Part shown: piece after piece, positions 1 to 9,757 of the stretch | Numbering within the stretch: position 1 is the stretch's first letter | Layout: the number at the start of each line of letters is the position of its first letter | Assembly (NCBI GenBank): GCA_964017235.1 | Contig: OZ024936.1 | Coordinates: forward strand, 37,594,040-37,658,039 | DNA length: 64,000 nucleotides | From: Sabellastarte sp. h YS-2021 | Taxonomy: Eukaryota; Annelida; Polychaeta; Sabellida; Sabellidae | Direction: 5' to 3' | Translations under genes and position numbers: made by a program | The notes under the pieces: generated by a model | The model's input: the letters and a program-made list of their open reading frames with translations, nothing else | Databases searched by the model: none | Told to the model about the DNA's origin: nothing

Positions 1-34
1 ACCTCTGAGGCCGGGGTTCGGTTCCCAGCACAGC
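1..34 (+). repeat. tRNA-derived SINE, left piece (split by Polinton 1)
   Basis: The stretch GGGGTTCGGTTCCC (positions 13-26) is a pol III B-box-like sequence in the same context as the complete SINE at 21319-21555. The rest of this copy continues at 5568-5733, so the SINE was split by the element at 35-5561. The 5' part lies outside the window. Confidence 0.85.
29..34. repeat. 6-bp target site duplication of Polinton 1 (left)
   Basis: CACAGC directly precedes the terminal AGTAGTATAGG and recurs at 5562-5567 directly after the inverted end. Removing the element and one copy of the hexamer restores the SINE at the spacing seen in the uninterrupted copy at 21319-21555. Six-bp duplications are the known Polinton/Maverick insertion signature. 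Confidence 0.93.
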
Positions 35-50
35 AGTAGTATAGGAGGCC

Positions 51-109
51 GTTTGGTCACAAAATCTATATGGCCCCCTTTGGGGCCATATAGATTTTGT
101 GACCAAACA
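51..109. repeat. Near-terminal perfect hairpin in left TIR
   Basis: Arms of 27 bases (GTTTGGTCACAAAATC... at 51-77 and its complement at about 82-108) enclose a loop of about four bases. The right TIR holds only one arm (5488-5515) followed by unrelated sequence, so the two ends of the element differ here. Confidence 0.9.
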
Positions 110-849
110 GCCATCAGAGTTCAAATCACGGACCATCTGTGCAAGGGGGGGATATGACGGGGGAGGTGGGGGTTTACTTAATGCAGGGAGTGTTAATTAT
201 CTGTGAAAATTAGGATGAAATGGAATACATTTATTGGAATGAAGTACATAAAATATTCATAGCATCACCAACAAATAAACAACATTTAAAGCTACATAAA
301 GGCAAATAAAATCATGCAAACAGCTAAAGGTAAATTCAAACCAGCAAACATGTAAAGACCTTTAAAAAACTAGTAAACAACTTTGGAGTATTTAAGCATC
401 TACATATTTATAGCAACAAGGGACATTTAGCTATATACAGATACATCATAACACTAAAGAAATGAAACAACAAGGGTTTAATGATCTGGAAAAAAGTGTG
501 GGGTAATAAATGTATAATTTTCAAATGCTCATAACTTTTTGAGGAATAGTCCGATTTTAAAAATTCAAAAAGGACCTTGATGCATATCTCCAGATGAACA
601 TGTTGATACCAAACACTCTCCTGTTAAGCTGTTAATAAAAAATCGAAAAAAATATTCAGTAATTACGTTAAGAGACACATAATTCGCTTTTTCAAACGGT
701 CTTAACTCTCCGAGGGATAGTCGGATTTTAAAAATTCAAAAAGCGTCTTAATCAGTGAGTCCAGACGAACGTTTTGATATCAAACTTACCATATATGAGC
801 AATAACGGGAATCGAATTTCAACTATACCAAAGCATTCATTATGATATA

Positions 850-1145
850 ACACATGTGACGCATAAAATCGCACGTGTAACACAATGTGACCCTCGCAAA
901 TCGCACGTGTAACACATGTGACCCTCACAAACTGCACATGTAACACAATGTGAACCACACAAATCGCACATGTAACACATGTGACCCTCACAAATCACAC
1001 GTGTAACACATGTGACCCTCACAAACTGCACATGTAACACGTAACACAATGTGCACCACACATAATACAATGTGCACCACACAGACCGCACACATAACAC
1101 AATGTGCGCACACATAACACAATGTGCACCGCACAAACCGCATAT
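850..1145 (-). repeat. GTGTTACATGTG-type tandem array, left TIR copy
   Basis: Degenerate direct repeats of about 20-30 bases built from CACATTGTGTTAC and TGTGCGGTTTGTGAGGGTCAC (read on the minus strand). Reading frames through it (Cys/Val/His-rich) are by-products of the array and are not called as genes. The right TIR copy is longer. Confidence 0.9.
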
Positions 1146-1259
1146 GAGGCCCATCAAACGTAATCAAACGCAGGGTTTCCTGGTCCCCCCTCCTTTTTGA
1201 CAATCGGAAGGTATTATTCGCTCAAAGACGAGGTATCGCCTCGGAACCCCAACCGAGGC

Positions 1260-1466
1260 TCATTGTTGCCAGGATTCTATGACTTTACCGTCTTTTAAGA
1301 CTCTCACGTTTATTAGGTTGTTACCGAATCTGGCTTTCCCGTACTGTAAACCCGCCATGGCGCATTCTCTGGCATCTATGTAATTCTTCTTGCTCGGCAG
1401 TTTTTCCACGTATTCGATCCTATAAGTGTACTTTGAGATACTGGGGTGATATCTCGCATGCTCCAT
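1260..1466 (-). CDS. Small TIR-encoded protein, left copy (68 aa, unknown)
   Basis: A 68-residue open frame starting MEHARYHP and ending KVIESWQQ, present in almost the same form in the right TIR at 4056-4241. Conservation of the frame in both arms suggests a real gene, though gene conversion between arms would also keep them alike. It is read outward, toward the element end. It has no signal peptide, membrane segment or motif I can name; it is rich in Lys/Arg and Tyr. I do not recognise the family. Confidence 0.6.
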   Translation of the reverse strand: MEHARYHPSISKYTYRIEYVEKLPSKKNYIDARECAMAGLQYGKARFGNNLINVRVLKDGKVIESWQQ

Positions 1467-1562
1467 TTTTTGTTTTTATTTATTTTTTTATTTTTGTTTT
1501 GGTTTTTAACCTTTTTATTCATTAAAAATTCGGATGTTCAATAAAATCTATGCAGGAACTGC

Positions 1563-1868
1563 CTAATTGTACTCCATCACGAAAATATATCCTTTCGCAC
1601 CATTTCGACCTCTTGTAGACTTTTTAACTCTCCTGACTGATGTATTTTTACTCCCGGACTTTTTAGTTACGTAGTTATTACTGGTCTTCTTTTTCTTCAC
1701 CATTTTTCTTATACCTTTCTTCTTTTTTTCCGTCGGTTTTCCTATTCCTTTTTTCTGCACCTGTTTTCCTATGCCCCTCTTCCTTTTGATCAACATTTCA
1801 GCCATTTTGGTTTGCTGTTGCACGGGACTGATTAATTTAAACGGATGGTATCCTTTCGGTATCCACAT
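1563..1868 (-). CDS. Small very basic protein (101 aa), possible core/DNA-condensing protein
   Basis: A 101-residue frame with an N-terminal MWIPKGYHPFKLISP followed by Lys/Arg-rich repeats of the form KKKGIxK (residues about 25-90). The extreme basic charge and repeated short units resemble nucleic-acid-condensing core peptides of adenovirus-like elements, but this is inference from composition. Its stop codon lies exactly at the inner edge of the left TIR. It is divergently placed relative to the ATPase region. Confidence 0.5.
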   Translation of the reverse strand: MWIPKGYHPFKLISPVQQQTKMAEMLIKRKRGIGKQVQKKGIGKPTEKKKKGIRKMVKKKKTSNNYVTKKSGSKNTSVRRVKKSTRGRNGAKGYIFVMEYN

Positions 1869-2185
1869 ATTTTTTCCTTAGATACAAGGTACACTCTATA
1901 TCGCTCAGTTAGTAAGGTTCAAAGTTTTTGATAAGGAATATTCAATCTTATACTACGCACCTCGGATTTGTTTGTTTCTACGATCTTTTATAAACTTTTC
2001 AAATATTTATGAGCCACCTAGCCACTCCCTTTTATTAAAGTACAAAAGTTAAGGCTATGGCTTGGCTAAGGCCTTTTTTCAAATCCGGGTATTTAGGTAA
2101 AATACATTGTTTGTTGTGTAATAAATTTAACTAAAAATCCTACGCATCGAGTGGCAAATTTATAAAAGATGGCAGTTACATTTAG
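1869..2185. other. Divergent intergenic region of Polinton 1
   Basis: AT-rich DNA between the minus-strand basic protein gene and the plus-strand zinc-finger/ATPase region. It could hold promoters for both. No motif beyond AT-richness is claimed. Confidence 0.4.
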
Positions 2186-3153
2186 ATGAAGACGTTATAT
2201 GTTTCTAGACACCGAAGAGTCACCATGAATAAAACATGCGAAAATGGCTCAAAGGGTTTTGCTACGCCTTATTCATTCAGGAGACATATGTTTACACGGC
2301 ACAAAACTGGTGCAATGTCGGGTTGGAATGAGAAAAAAATTGTAAATCCATCTTCAGCTGATCTTGCACACGCAATGCTAAATGTTACACACGTCGCAAA
2401 AATAAACCCTAATGTGGCACACGTAGCACCCGATGTCACACACGTGGCACATGTATCACCGCGCAAAGCACGAGAGACATCAGTTATAGTGCCTTATGTA
2501 AATAATGTAATGCCAATTATAACACCCGAGACACCGCAAGAAAAGTTTTTATCATCCGATGCATTATACGGATTGAGACAAATTTCTCTTCCGCGTTTGA
2601 AAGTATCGTCAAAACAGGAGAATGCTTTATGTTTAGGCACCCGTTTATGATGGTATTGGCAGGACCGAGCTCTTGCGGAAAAACAACCTGGATGAAACAT
2701 TTACTGCAACAGGCTGAATCAATGATAACACCTCCTCCTGAAAAGATCTTATGGTTTTACAAAAGATGGGAGCCGGCTTACACTGATTTACAAAAAACTG
2801 TTCCTTGTATCGAATTCGTGCAGGGTATCAGTCAGCGGGATCCCGATGGTCAGCCTACCTTGTACATCTACGATGACCTTATGAAAGATACCACAAAAAA
2901 TGTAGACGTATGCGAAATGTATACCGAAGGCTCTCACCATTGTAACTTGAGCGTAATTTGCGCTGCTACAAAATTTGTACCATCGAGGGAAAAAAACAGA
3001 ACTATAAATTTAAATATGCAATATATTATACTGTTTAAAAATTCGCGTGACCAGCAGCAGGTGGCACATTTGGCAAGGCAGATGTACCCAAATAATTCTC
3101 ACTTGTTTTTAGATGTATTTCGTTATGCCACCAAGGAGCCCTATGGCTATTAA
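2186..3153 (+). pseudogene. Polinton packaging ATPase region with N-terminal zinc finger (fossil)
   Basis: The N-terminal part holds a degenerate C2H2 finger (FATPYSFRRHMFTRH) and short repeats of the AHVAP/VTHVA type. The C-terminal part is a packaging-type P-loop ATPase: Walker A AGPSSCGKTTWMKHLL, Walker B LYIYDDLM, then EGSHHCNLSVICAATKF and a conserved ARQMYP segment. Polinton 2 has the same finger-plus-ATPase layout at 31005-31770, which supports the assignment. In this family the ATPase would drive DNA into capsids, yet no capsid gene is seen in this element. The region looks broken. Confidence 0.85.
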
Positions 3154-3242
3154 CTAGTCGACCTCAAACAAGATACAGCTGATGAAGACAGGCTTAGGAC
3201 TAATATTATAAAAGGGGTTGGAAAGCGTAAGATGCATCACTG

Positions 3243-3958
3243 ATGCATCACTTAACATCTGTTAGTGAGCAGGGAAACAGTGTGAAAAAAAGAGTTGAAG
3301 ATATATATAAAATGGATAAAAGGCAATGGTCTTGCATCGATTGCAGTATTATTTTTGCATCTACAATGGACCTACAGAAGCACGTTAAAAGAGCGTCTCC
3401 TGAAAATGATGACTGTGTGATGAAAATACCGACAAACCCGATGAATCTGGATGGGATAACATAGTGCAAAGAGTGTATAGAAAGTACGATGACCAACACT
3501 CTGAAAAGGTTGAATCCTACGAGAAAGAGGGGTATTCTGAAGTAGAATCGAGAAAAAAGGGCACAGAAGATTTATTTTGGAAGTACAGAAAGGGTATTGT
3601 GAAAAGTTATGCCAATATTTTAACGGTGCATCATTTGAAAAGGAGTACGATACACCAGGAAGTGATGGAAGAGATCCAGACTTTAATGAGTGAAAAACAT
3701 TACCAATTCGTCCAGGTTTTGAAAATAGTACTTCGACGAAACTCATCTTTGTTCGATGAGCTTATTGACAGCGAAGAAGACGATGATGATAGGAGTACGG
3801 ATGAGGAATCCGATTTGCATACAGAGGAAGAAAGCTCTGAAATGGATGGGGAATCCGATCCGCATGCGCAGGATGAAAGCTCTGAAACAGATGGGGAATC
3901 CGATCCTCATGCACAGGATGAAAGCTCTGTAGAAAGTTACAAGACCCCTTACAATTAG
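3243..3958 (+). pseudogene. Zinc-finger plus acidic-tail gene region of Polinton 1 (fossil)
   Basis: A C2H2-like finger (CIDCSIIFASTMDLQKHV) is followed by a charged helical region and a strongly acidic, serine-rich tail with near-perfect repeats of ESDPHAQDESSETDG. The tail ends at the inner edge of the right TIR. I do not know its function; its place after the ATPase suggests an accessory factor of the element. The region looks broken at least once. Confidence 0.55.
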
Positions 3959-4055
3959 GCAGTTCCTGCGTAGATTTTATTGAACATCCGAATTTTTAAT
4001 GAATAAAAAGGTTAAAAACCAAAAATAAATAAAAAAATAAATAAAAACGAAAAAA

Positions 4056-4241
4056 ATGGAGCATGCGAGATATCACCCCAGGATCGAATACGTGGAAAAA
4101 CTGCCGAGCAAGAAGAATTACGTAGATGCCAGAGAATGCGCCATGGCGGGTTTACAGTACGGGAAAGCCAGATTCGGTAATGACCTAATAAACGTGAGAG
4201 TCTTAAAAGACAGTAAAGTCATAGAATCTTGGCAACAATGA
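4056..4241 (+). CDS. Small TIR-encoded protein, right copy (61 aa, unknown)
   Basis: Counterpart of the gene at 1260-1466: same start (MEHARYHP), same middle (LPSKKNY, CAMAGLQYGKARFG) and same end (VIESWQQ). The A/T-rich leader just upstream is shared with the left arm. Unknown function; see the left copy. Confidence 0.6.
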   Translation: MEHARYHPRIEYVEKLPSKKNYVDARECAMAGLQYGKARFGNDLINVRVLKDSKVIESWQQ

Positions 4242-4349
4242 GCCTCGGTTGGGGTCCCGAGGTGATACCCTCGTCTTTGAGCGAATAATGCCTTCCGATT
4301 GTCAAAAAGGAGGGGGGACCAGGAAACCTTGCGATGGATTACATTTGAT

Positions 4350-4765
4350 AGGCCTCATGTGCGGTTTGTGCGGTGCACATTGTGTTACGTGTGCCCACAT
4401 TGTGTTACATGTGTTACGTGTGCGGTTTGTGCACATTGTGTTACACGTGCGATTTGTGTGGTGCAGATTGTGTTACATGTGCGGTTTGTGAAGGTCAAAT
4501 GTGTTACATGTGCGATTTGTGGGGTTCACATTGTGTTACATTTGCGCACATTGTGTTACATGTGTTACATGTGTGGTTTGTGAGGGTCACATGTGTTACA
4601 AGTGTGCACATTGTGTTACATGTGCGGTCTGTGCGCTGCACATTGTATTACGTGTGATGCACATTGTGTTACGTGTGCGCACATTGTGTTACACATGCAG
4701 TTTGTGAGGGTCACAGGTGTTACATGTGCGATTTGCGAGGGTCACATTGTGTTACACGTGTGATT
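4350..4765 (+). repeat. GTGTTACATGTG-type tandem array, right TIR copy
   Basis: The same degenerate repeats as 850-1145, about 120 bases longer. The length difference is the main difference between the two TIRs and points to slippage or unequal exchange after insertion. Confidence 0.9.
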
Positions 4766-5567
4766 TTATGCGTCACACATGTTATATCATAATGAACGCT
4801 TTGGTATAGTTAAAATTCGATTCCCGTTATTGCTCATATATGGTAAATTTGATATCTGGACTCACTGATTAAGACGCTTCTCGAATTTTTAAAATCCGAC
4901 TATCCCGCTTGAAAAAGCGAATTATGTGTCTCTTAATGTAATTACTGAATATTTTTTATTAACGGCTTAACAGGAGAGTGTTTGATATCAACATGTTCAT
5001 CTGGAGATATGCATCAAGGTCCTTTTTGAATTTTTAAAATCGGACTATTCCTCAAAAAGTTATAAGCATTTGAAAATTATACATTTATTACCCCACACTT
5101 TTTTCCAGATCATTAAACCCTTATTGTTTCATTTCTTTAGTGTTATGATGGATCTGTATATAGCTGTAAATGTCCCTTATTTGTTGCTATAAATATGTAG
5201 ATGCTTAAATATTCCAAAGTTGTTTAGTTTACTAGTTTTTTAAAGGTCTTTACATGTTTGCTGGTTTGAATTTACCTGCATAATTTTATTTGCCTTTATG
5301 TAGCTTTAAATGTTGTTTATTTGTTGGTGATGCTATGAATATTTTATGTACTTCATTCCAATAAATGTATTCCATTTCATCCTAATTTTCACAGATAATT
5401 AACACCCCCTGCATTAAGTAAACCCCCACCTCCCCCCCATATCCCCCCTTGCACAGATGGTCCGTGATTTGAACTCTGGTGGCTGTTTGGTCACAAAATC
5501 TATATGGCCCCCAAAGGGGTTGGTATCAACATGTTCATGCTATACAGCCTCCTATACTACTCACAGC

Positions 5568-5733
5568 CTCAAGTGGGAAAGCTGGTACTTGCTTGCTGTT
5601 GGTCGGCAGTTTACAGTATAGAACCCTGATGAACTGTATTTACTGGTTTTCTCTGCCCTTCCAACTACCCCTCGTGTTATGACCTGTACAGTGTTGAAAG
5701 CGACGTAAAACCCCAAATAAATAAATAAATTTC
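5568..5733 (+). repeat. tRNA-derived SINE, right piece
   Basis: It continues the SINE begun at 1-34: AAGTGGGAAAGCTGGTA, TTGGTCGGCAGTTTACAGTA, then GAAAGCGACGTAAAACCCC and a tail of (ATAA)n. It matches the complete copy at 21319-21555. Confidence 0.9.
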
Positions 5734-5758
5734 AAGAGTATGAGTGACTTGTTTATTG

Positions 5759-5788
5759 TCCTAATCTAATCTAATCTAATCTAATCTA
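5759..5788 (-). repeat. (CTAAT)n microsatellite, 3' tail of the LINE
   Basis: Six CTAAT units on the plus strand, i.e. (ATTAG)n at the 3' end of the minus-strand LINE. Confidence 0.93.
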
Positions 5789-5926
5789 CTGCTTTGCAGG
5801 TGCAATATCTTCCCCACAAAGGGGAACTCAGTGTGCTGACTTAACAAAATCATTATCATAAAGAAAGTCAAGGGGCGTTCAAGGTCAGTAATCCAGAGTT
5901 GTGGGTGTGACCAAGAGGGAAGGAAA

Positions 5927-6550
5927 CTAAGTTGGAAAACTAGAATTAAAGAGGTGGGTTTTGAGGTGTTTCCTGAAAGATGTGACAGAGGGGCTATTTC
6001 TTATTTGGAAGGGGAAGGAGTTCCAGAGAACTGGGGCATAGCGACTGAAAGAATTGGAGAAATGTTTGACTGATTTATGAACCTTACGGTCGAAAGTGGG
6101 AGTTTGAAGGAATTTGAGTTTGGGGGTACTTCGCCTTGTGTTCCTGGAAGAAGTGTAGGGATGAATTAATTCTCTAAGGTAAACTGGTTCACCCTGGTTG
6201 AGAGTTTTGTATGTGATGAGACCAATTTTAAATTGCATCCTATATTTGATAGGGAGCCAATGCAGTTTTTTTAATTGATGGGTAATGTGACAGTATTTGG
6301 AGGACTGGGTGACAACCCTACAGAGTGAGTTTTGAACTAACTGCAATCTTCTCAACTCAAAATCTGTAAGTGATAAGAATAAGGAATTGAAGTAGTCCAG
6401 TCTGCTGCTCACCAAAGCATTTCCTAGAAGAACTGATGTGTTAAGGTCTAAGAGGGGACGGATTCTATAGAGGTCTCTCGCATGAACTCTGGTGGACTTT
6501 ATGACCTGTGACACATGGTCTGGGAATGAAAAATTGGAGTCGAACACCAC
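5927..6550 (-). pseudogene. LINE C-terminal domain after RT
   Basis: FDSNFSFPDHV, SSRLDYFNSLF, LHWLPIKYRMQFKIGLITYK and LWNSFPFQIRNS are the conserved blocks found after RT in CR1/L2 elements. It ends at a stop about 140 bases before the (GATTA)n tail. Confidence 0.85.
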
Positions 6551-7757
6551 TCCGAGGAAGGAGTTGTTTACGGTTGTTTTTGGAGCCTATCAGGATAAAC
6601 TCAGTTTTCTCAGGATTGAGTTTTAATTTGTTTGCAGACATGAAATTTTGATTGTCGCTTAGACAGTTTTTTAGCTTTTGTATAGAGTGAGAGAAGTTTG
6701 TTGGTGTTAGTGTTATGTATAGCTGAGTGTCATCGGCGTAGAAATGGTGGTTTATACTACTGTGAGAGTGAATGATTGAGCTAATTGGATTAGTGTAGAG
6801 GGAAAACAGAATTGGACCAAGGACGGAGCCCTGGGGGACCCCATACTGGATGGCAGCAGGATGGGACGGTGTGTTACCTACCTTGACCAAGTGAGTCCTT
6901 CCTGACAGGTATGATTTGAACCAGCCAAGTGCTAGTTCACTGATACCGTAGTGAACATTAAGTCTGTCTAGGAGAATGGTGTGGTCAATGGTATCAAATG
7001 CAGCTGACAGATCCAAGAGGGTGAGGGCTGTGACAGACCCTTTGGCCATATTGAGGAGAATGTCGTTGTGGATATTAAGGAGAGCACTTTCAGTTGAATG
7101 ATGTTTTCTATATGCTGATTGAAAGGCACTCATAAGGCCAGCTTCGTCAAGGTGAGTTTGTAACTGGACTGCCACTACCCTTTTAAGTATCTTTGAAATG
7201 AAGTTCAGATTGGAGACAGGCCTATAGTTTTTAAGAATTTCTTTTTCTAAGGATGATTTTTTGAGGATGGGGGTAACATGGGCCTGCTTGAAGCAATTAG
7301 GGCACTTCCCTTGTTCAAGGGAAGCATTAATTATTGAAGTAATGGGAGTAATGAGAACATCCAAATAATCGAGAACAAGAAAAGTGGGCCAAGGGTCAAG
7401 GGAACATGATTTACATGGAGATTTCATTATGATTTTAGTTACTTGATCCTCAGTAACAGTAGAGAAGGTGGAAAGCACTGGAGGAGGAGAGTCTGGGGCG
7501 ATGTGTTGTGACTTCTGGGAGATAGGAAAAGTTGAACGTATTTTTTCTATTTTTTCTGGGAAGAACTCCACAAATCTGTCGGCCAGGAGCCGAGGGGGAT
7601 TTATTGATGGTAGCATCCTGGCTGGGAGTCTGTGTAACACATCGCCAAGGACTCGCCATAATTTTTTGGGGTCATGATGGATATCCTGAATCTTTGCTTT
7701 AAGAAATTCTGATTTGGCCTGGATGCAGGTTCTGTTGTATTGGTGGACTTTTTGCAT
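6465..7757 (-). pseudogene. LINE reverse transcriptase domain
   Basis: A non-LTR RT: NYRPVSNLNFISKILKRVV, SAFQSAYRKHHSTESALL, LDLSAAFDTIDHTILL, YGVPQGSVLGPILFSLY and the catalytic FYADDTQLYI. The HHSTESALL and AFDTIDH blocks are typical of the CR1/L2 group. It lies between the endonuclease and the C-terminal domain. The frame is lost near 6560-6580, just after ILIGSKNNRK, where the C-terminal part continues one frame over. LINEs do not need this for naming; the clade is moderately sure. Confidence 0.9.
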
Positions 7758-8940
7758 GTATTGAGATCTGTTGAAATGAGTTTATTTCTGCGCCAGATCC
7801 TTTCAAATAGACGCTTGGTCTCTTTTGCCGCAATTACTGCATCGTTGACCCATCCTGGGATGTACTTTGCCTTGGTATGTTTGGTATGAAGTGGTGCGTC
7901 TTTGTCAATAAGGGTGGTCAATGTGGTGTGATATTGTTTGTAGAGAGTATCAGCATCGTTGGACGGGTTGCTGATTAGATCAGAAGATATAAGATCTGTT
8001 TTCATTTTCTCTTTATTGATTTTATGATAATTACAAAAGGAAACAGTAGCATTGATTTGGGATCTAGGAGTTGGTAGATGTAATGTACAAGTAATTGAAA
8101 AATGGTCAGAAAAGGCATCAGTAGCATGGACATTTAAAATGTGGTCATTGTTGGATTTGATTAAGAGGAGGTCAAGAGTGTGTCCGTAAATATGAGTGGG
8201 GAAGTTTACTTTCTGAGTTAAATCAAATGAGTCAATCCATGAATTGAAGGCTTTTGAATTTGAGGATATTGATTCGATGTGAAAATTAAAGTCGCCGATG
8301 ATCACCAGATTTTCAGTGTTGTGATGAATGTCCTCCAGAAGTGACTGAAACTGTTCAAAAAAGGTTGAAATACTGGAGGATGGTGGTCTGTATATATTCA
8401 AAAAGTAAAAAGATTCTTTGTGAAGGGATATCTTGATAAGAAAATTTTCAAAGGTAGTGCAGGTCTTTGTGGGAACAACGGAAGAATCCAAGCCGTCTTT
8501 CACAAAAAACCCAAGTCCTCCGCGACGGCCCTCACGTGGCTGTTGATAAAAATTGTAACCTTGTGGGGTGATTCCGGACAGGTTGGCACTTGTGATGTCA
8601 GGTCTAATCCAGGTCTCGGACATGGCGAAGAGATCAGTGTCGTTGTCAAAAATAAATTTTGCAATGGCAGGGTATTTGTTGTTGATGGATCTGATGTTTG
8701 CGTAAGTGACATTGAGACAGTTGGATGGTCCTGGATTTGGGTTGATATCACCACCAAGGAGGAGTAGGATGAACAGACGGGAAGGTGACAGAGCTGGTGG
8801 GATTGATATTGAAGACTTGATGCTGAAGTGTAGGCAAAAGGTGGTAGTAGGAAGTTTAAACAGACAGAAACTAACAACATCAGGACATTGAATGCTTGAG
8901 TTGGTGTGGTGCTGATATGCAGCAATGAATGGTTGGATTG
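7601..8940 (-). pseudogene. LINE APE-type endonuclease domain with upstream 2A-like motif
   Basis: Visible endonuclease motifs, in order: ANIRSINNKYPAI, MSETWIRPDI, GGLGFFVKDGL, LNIYRPP, VIGDFNFHI, GHTLDLLL, and DAFSDHFSITC. These are the metal-binding and catalytic blocks of the AP-endonuclease family that nicks the target DNA for target-primed reverse transcription. Directly upstream is SRLFILLLLGGDINPNPGP, a hydrophobic run followed by a 2A-like NPGP. The frame is open back to about 8940 without a clear Met start. Downstream it leaves the RT frame near 7760. Confidence 0.88.
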
Positions 8941-8960
8941 CCAGTAGAATATGGAAAAAA

Positions 8961-9449
8961 AATCATTTTGAAAACTGGAAGGTAGGTTATATTTGAAACT
9001 TAACCTAAAATATGGAAAATTGTGTGATTAATGGGTATAAATTGTGAGGTTGATGGTCCCCGATAACGGGGAATGTGGGCGATAAAAGGGGATCAAACGA
9101 TAAAGTGGGCAGTTTTATGTGTAATTATCTTACAAATTATATCGAAAAAGAGACTATTTAGGCTAAAAGTAGCTTGTGGATTGAGCACTAGAAATAGGGA
9201 GACGTGGGAGGGTTTAAATAGTAGATATTGCGTTAACGGTAAATAATTTAGAAAAAAAGGTACTTCCCTAACGGACACACGCCACCAAATATGAACACAA
9301 ATTGTTGTATAAAGTATTGTTTTAAAAATGATGGGGTAATTAAATTATTTGACCATGTAGCCAGATCAGTAATTAATTTGATTAATAAAATTAACTGATC
9401 TAGTTTCACAAACCTACTTATAGCTCTTACCACTGAAATCAGTTTAGGT
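8961..9449. other. No gene recognised
   Basis: AT-rich DNA upstream of the LINE. A short GGTCCCCGATAACGGGGAA stretch near 9054 is a small imperfect palindrome. Nothing else supported. Confidence 0.5.
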
Positions 9450-9745
9450 ATCCAACTTTACATTGGCCTGTCTAACCAATAAAAGTAACCACACTAACCA
9501 ACCAACTTTGTTCCAGTAACTAACTCACTTGGCTGAATAAACTAAGTCATCTGGTAGACCAAACCAATCACTTTAGTTGGAGTAACCAGTATGCTTTGTT
9601 TGAGAAACCAACTTAGTTTGTAAAATCTAACCAATTTTATTTTGTTTGACCAACCAACATACTTGGTTGATTTAACTAGCTTGGTTGGTTAAATTAGACA
9701 TTGTAGGGTCAACCAACTTTTCTTTGTTAGACCAACTAACTTTTG
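9450..9745. repeat. Degenerate CCAAC/TTGGTT array
   Basis: ACCAACTT, TTGGTTGA, AACCAACTTAGTTTG and similar words recur every 25-45 bases in both orientations. It is an old, degenerate simple array that lies between two copies of the same LINE family. Confidence 0.6.
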
Positions 9746-9757
9746 TTTTCAGTTTGG

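Larger units (their letters stand above)
35..1570 (+). repeat. Left TIR of Polinton 1
   Basis: It matches 3951-5561 in inverted orientation from the outer AGTAGTATA to a shared inner edge at the TACAATTAG stop of two unrelated genes (1563-1868 minus and the gene ending at 3958 plus). The two arms differ mainly in the length of an internal tandem array and in the outermost 50-110 bases. Confidence 0.88.
35..5561. mobile_element. Polinton 1: 5.5 kb Polinton-like element with gene-bearing TIRs
   Basis: The ends are inverted (AGTAGTATAGGAGGC at 35-49, its complement at 5547-5561) and flanked by the hexamer CACAGC. TIRs of about 1.5 kb (35-1570 and 3951-5561) surround a core of about 2.4 kb. Parts seen are one small gene in each TIR, a basic protein gene, a zinc-finger plus A32/FtsK-type packaging ATPase region, and a zinc-finger plus acidic-tail region. 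I see no integrase, polymerase B, protease or capsid gene, so it is a reduced or non-autonomous member. The ends resemble those of Polinton 2 in this window (AGTAGTATA...). The core looks broken in about two places and the TIRs have diverged by several percent, so it is moderately old. Confidence 0.87.
3951..5561 (-). repeat. Right TIR of Polinton 1
   Basis: Inverted counterpart of 35-1570, somewhat longer because of a bigger tandem array (4350-4765). It carries the second copy of the small gene (4056-4241). Confidence 0.88.
5757..8960 (-). mobile_element. CR1/L2-type LINE, 3' end at left
   Basis: On the minus strand an endonuclease-RT open region runs from about 8940 to 5927 and ends in a (GATTA)n microsatellite at 5759-5788, as CR1/L2 elements do. 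Domains in order are a 2A-like motif (about 8730), APE endonuclease (8700-8090), RT (7300-6600) and the usual C-terminal region (HWLPI motif, 6550-5927). No ORF1 is seen, so it is 5'-truncated or ORF1 is absent. The frame changes at about 7760 and 6560-6580, so this copy is dead. Confidence 0.9.

Noticed and set aside
840-1203. Cys/His/Val-rich open frames across 752-1203 and 4249-4707
   Set aside because: They are readings of a short tandem repeat in several frames at once; no start context or domain, and length varies with the array.
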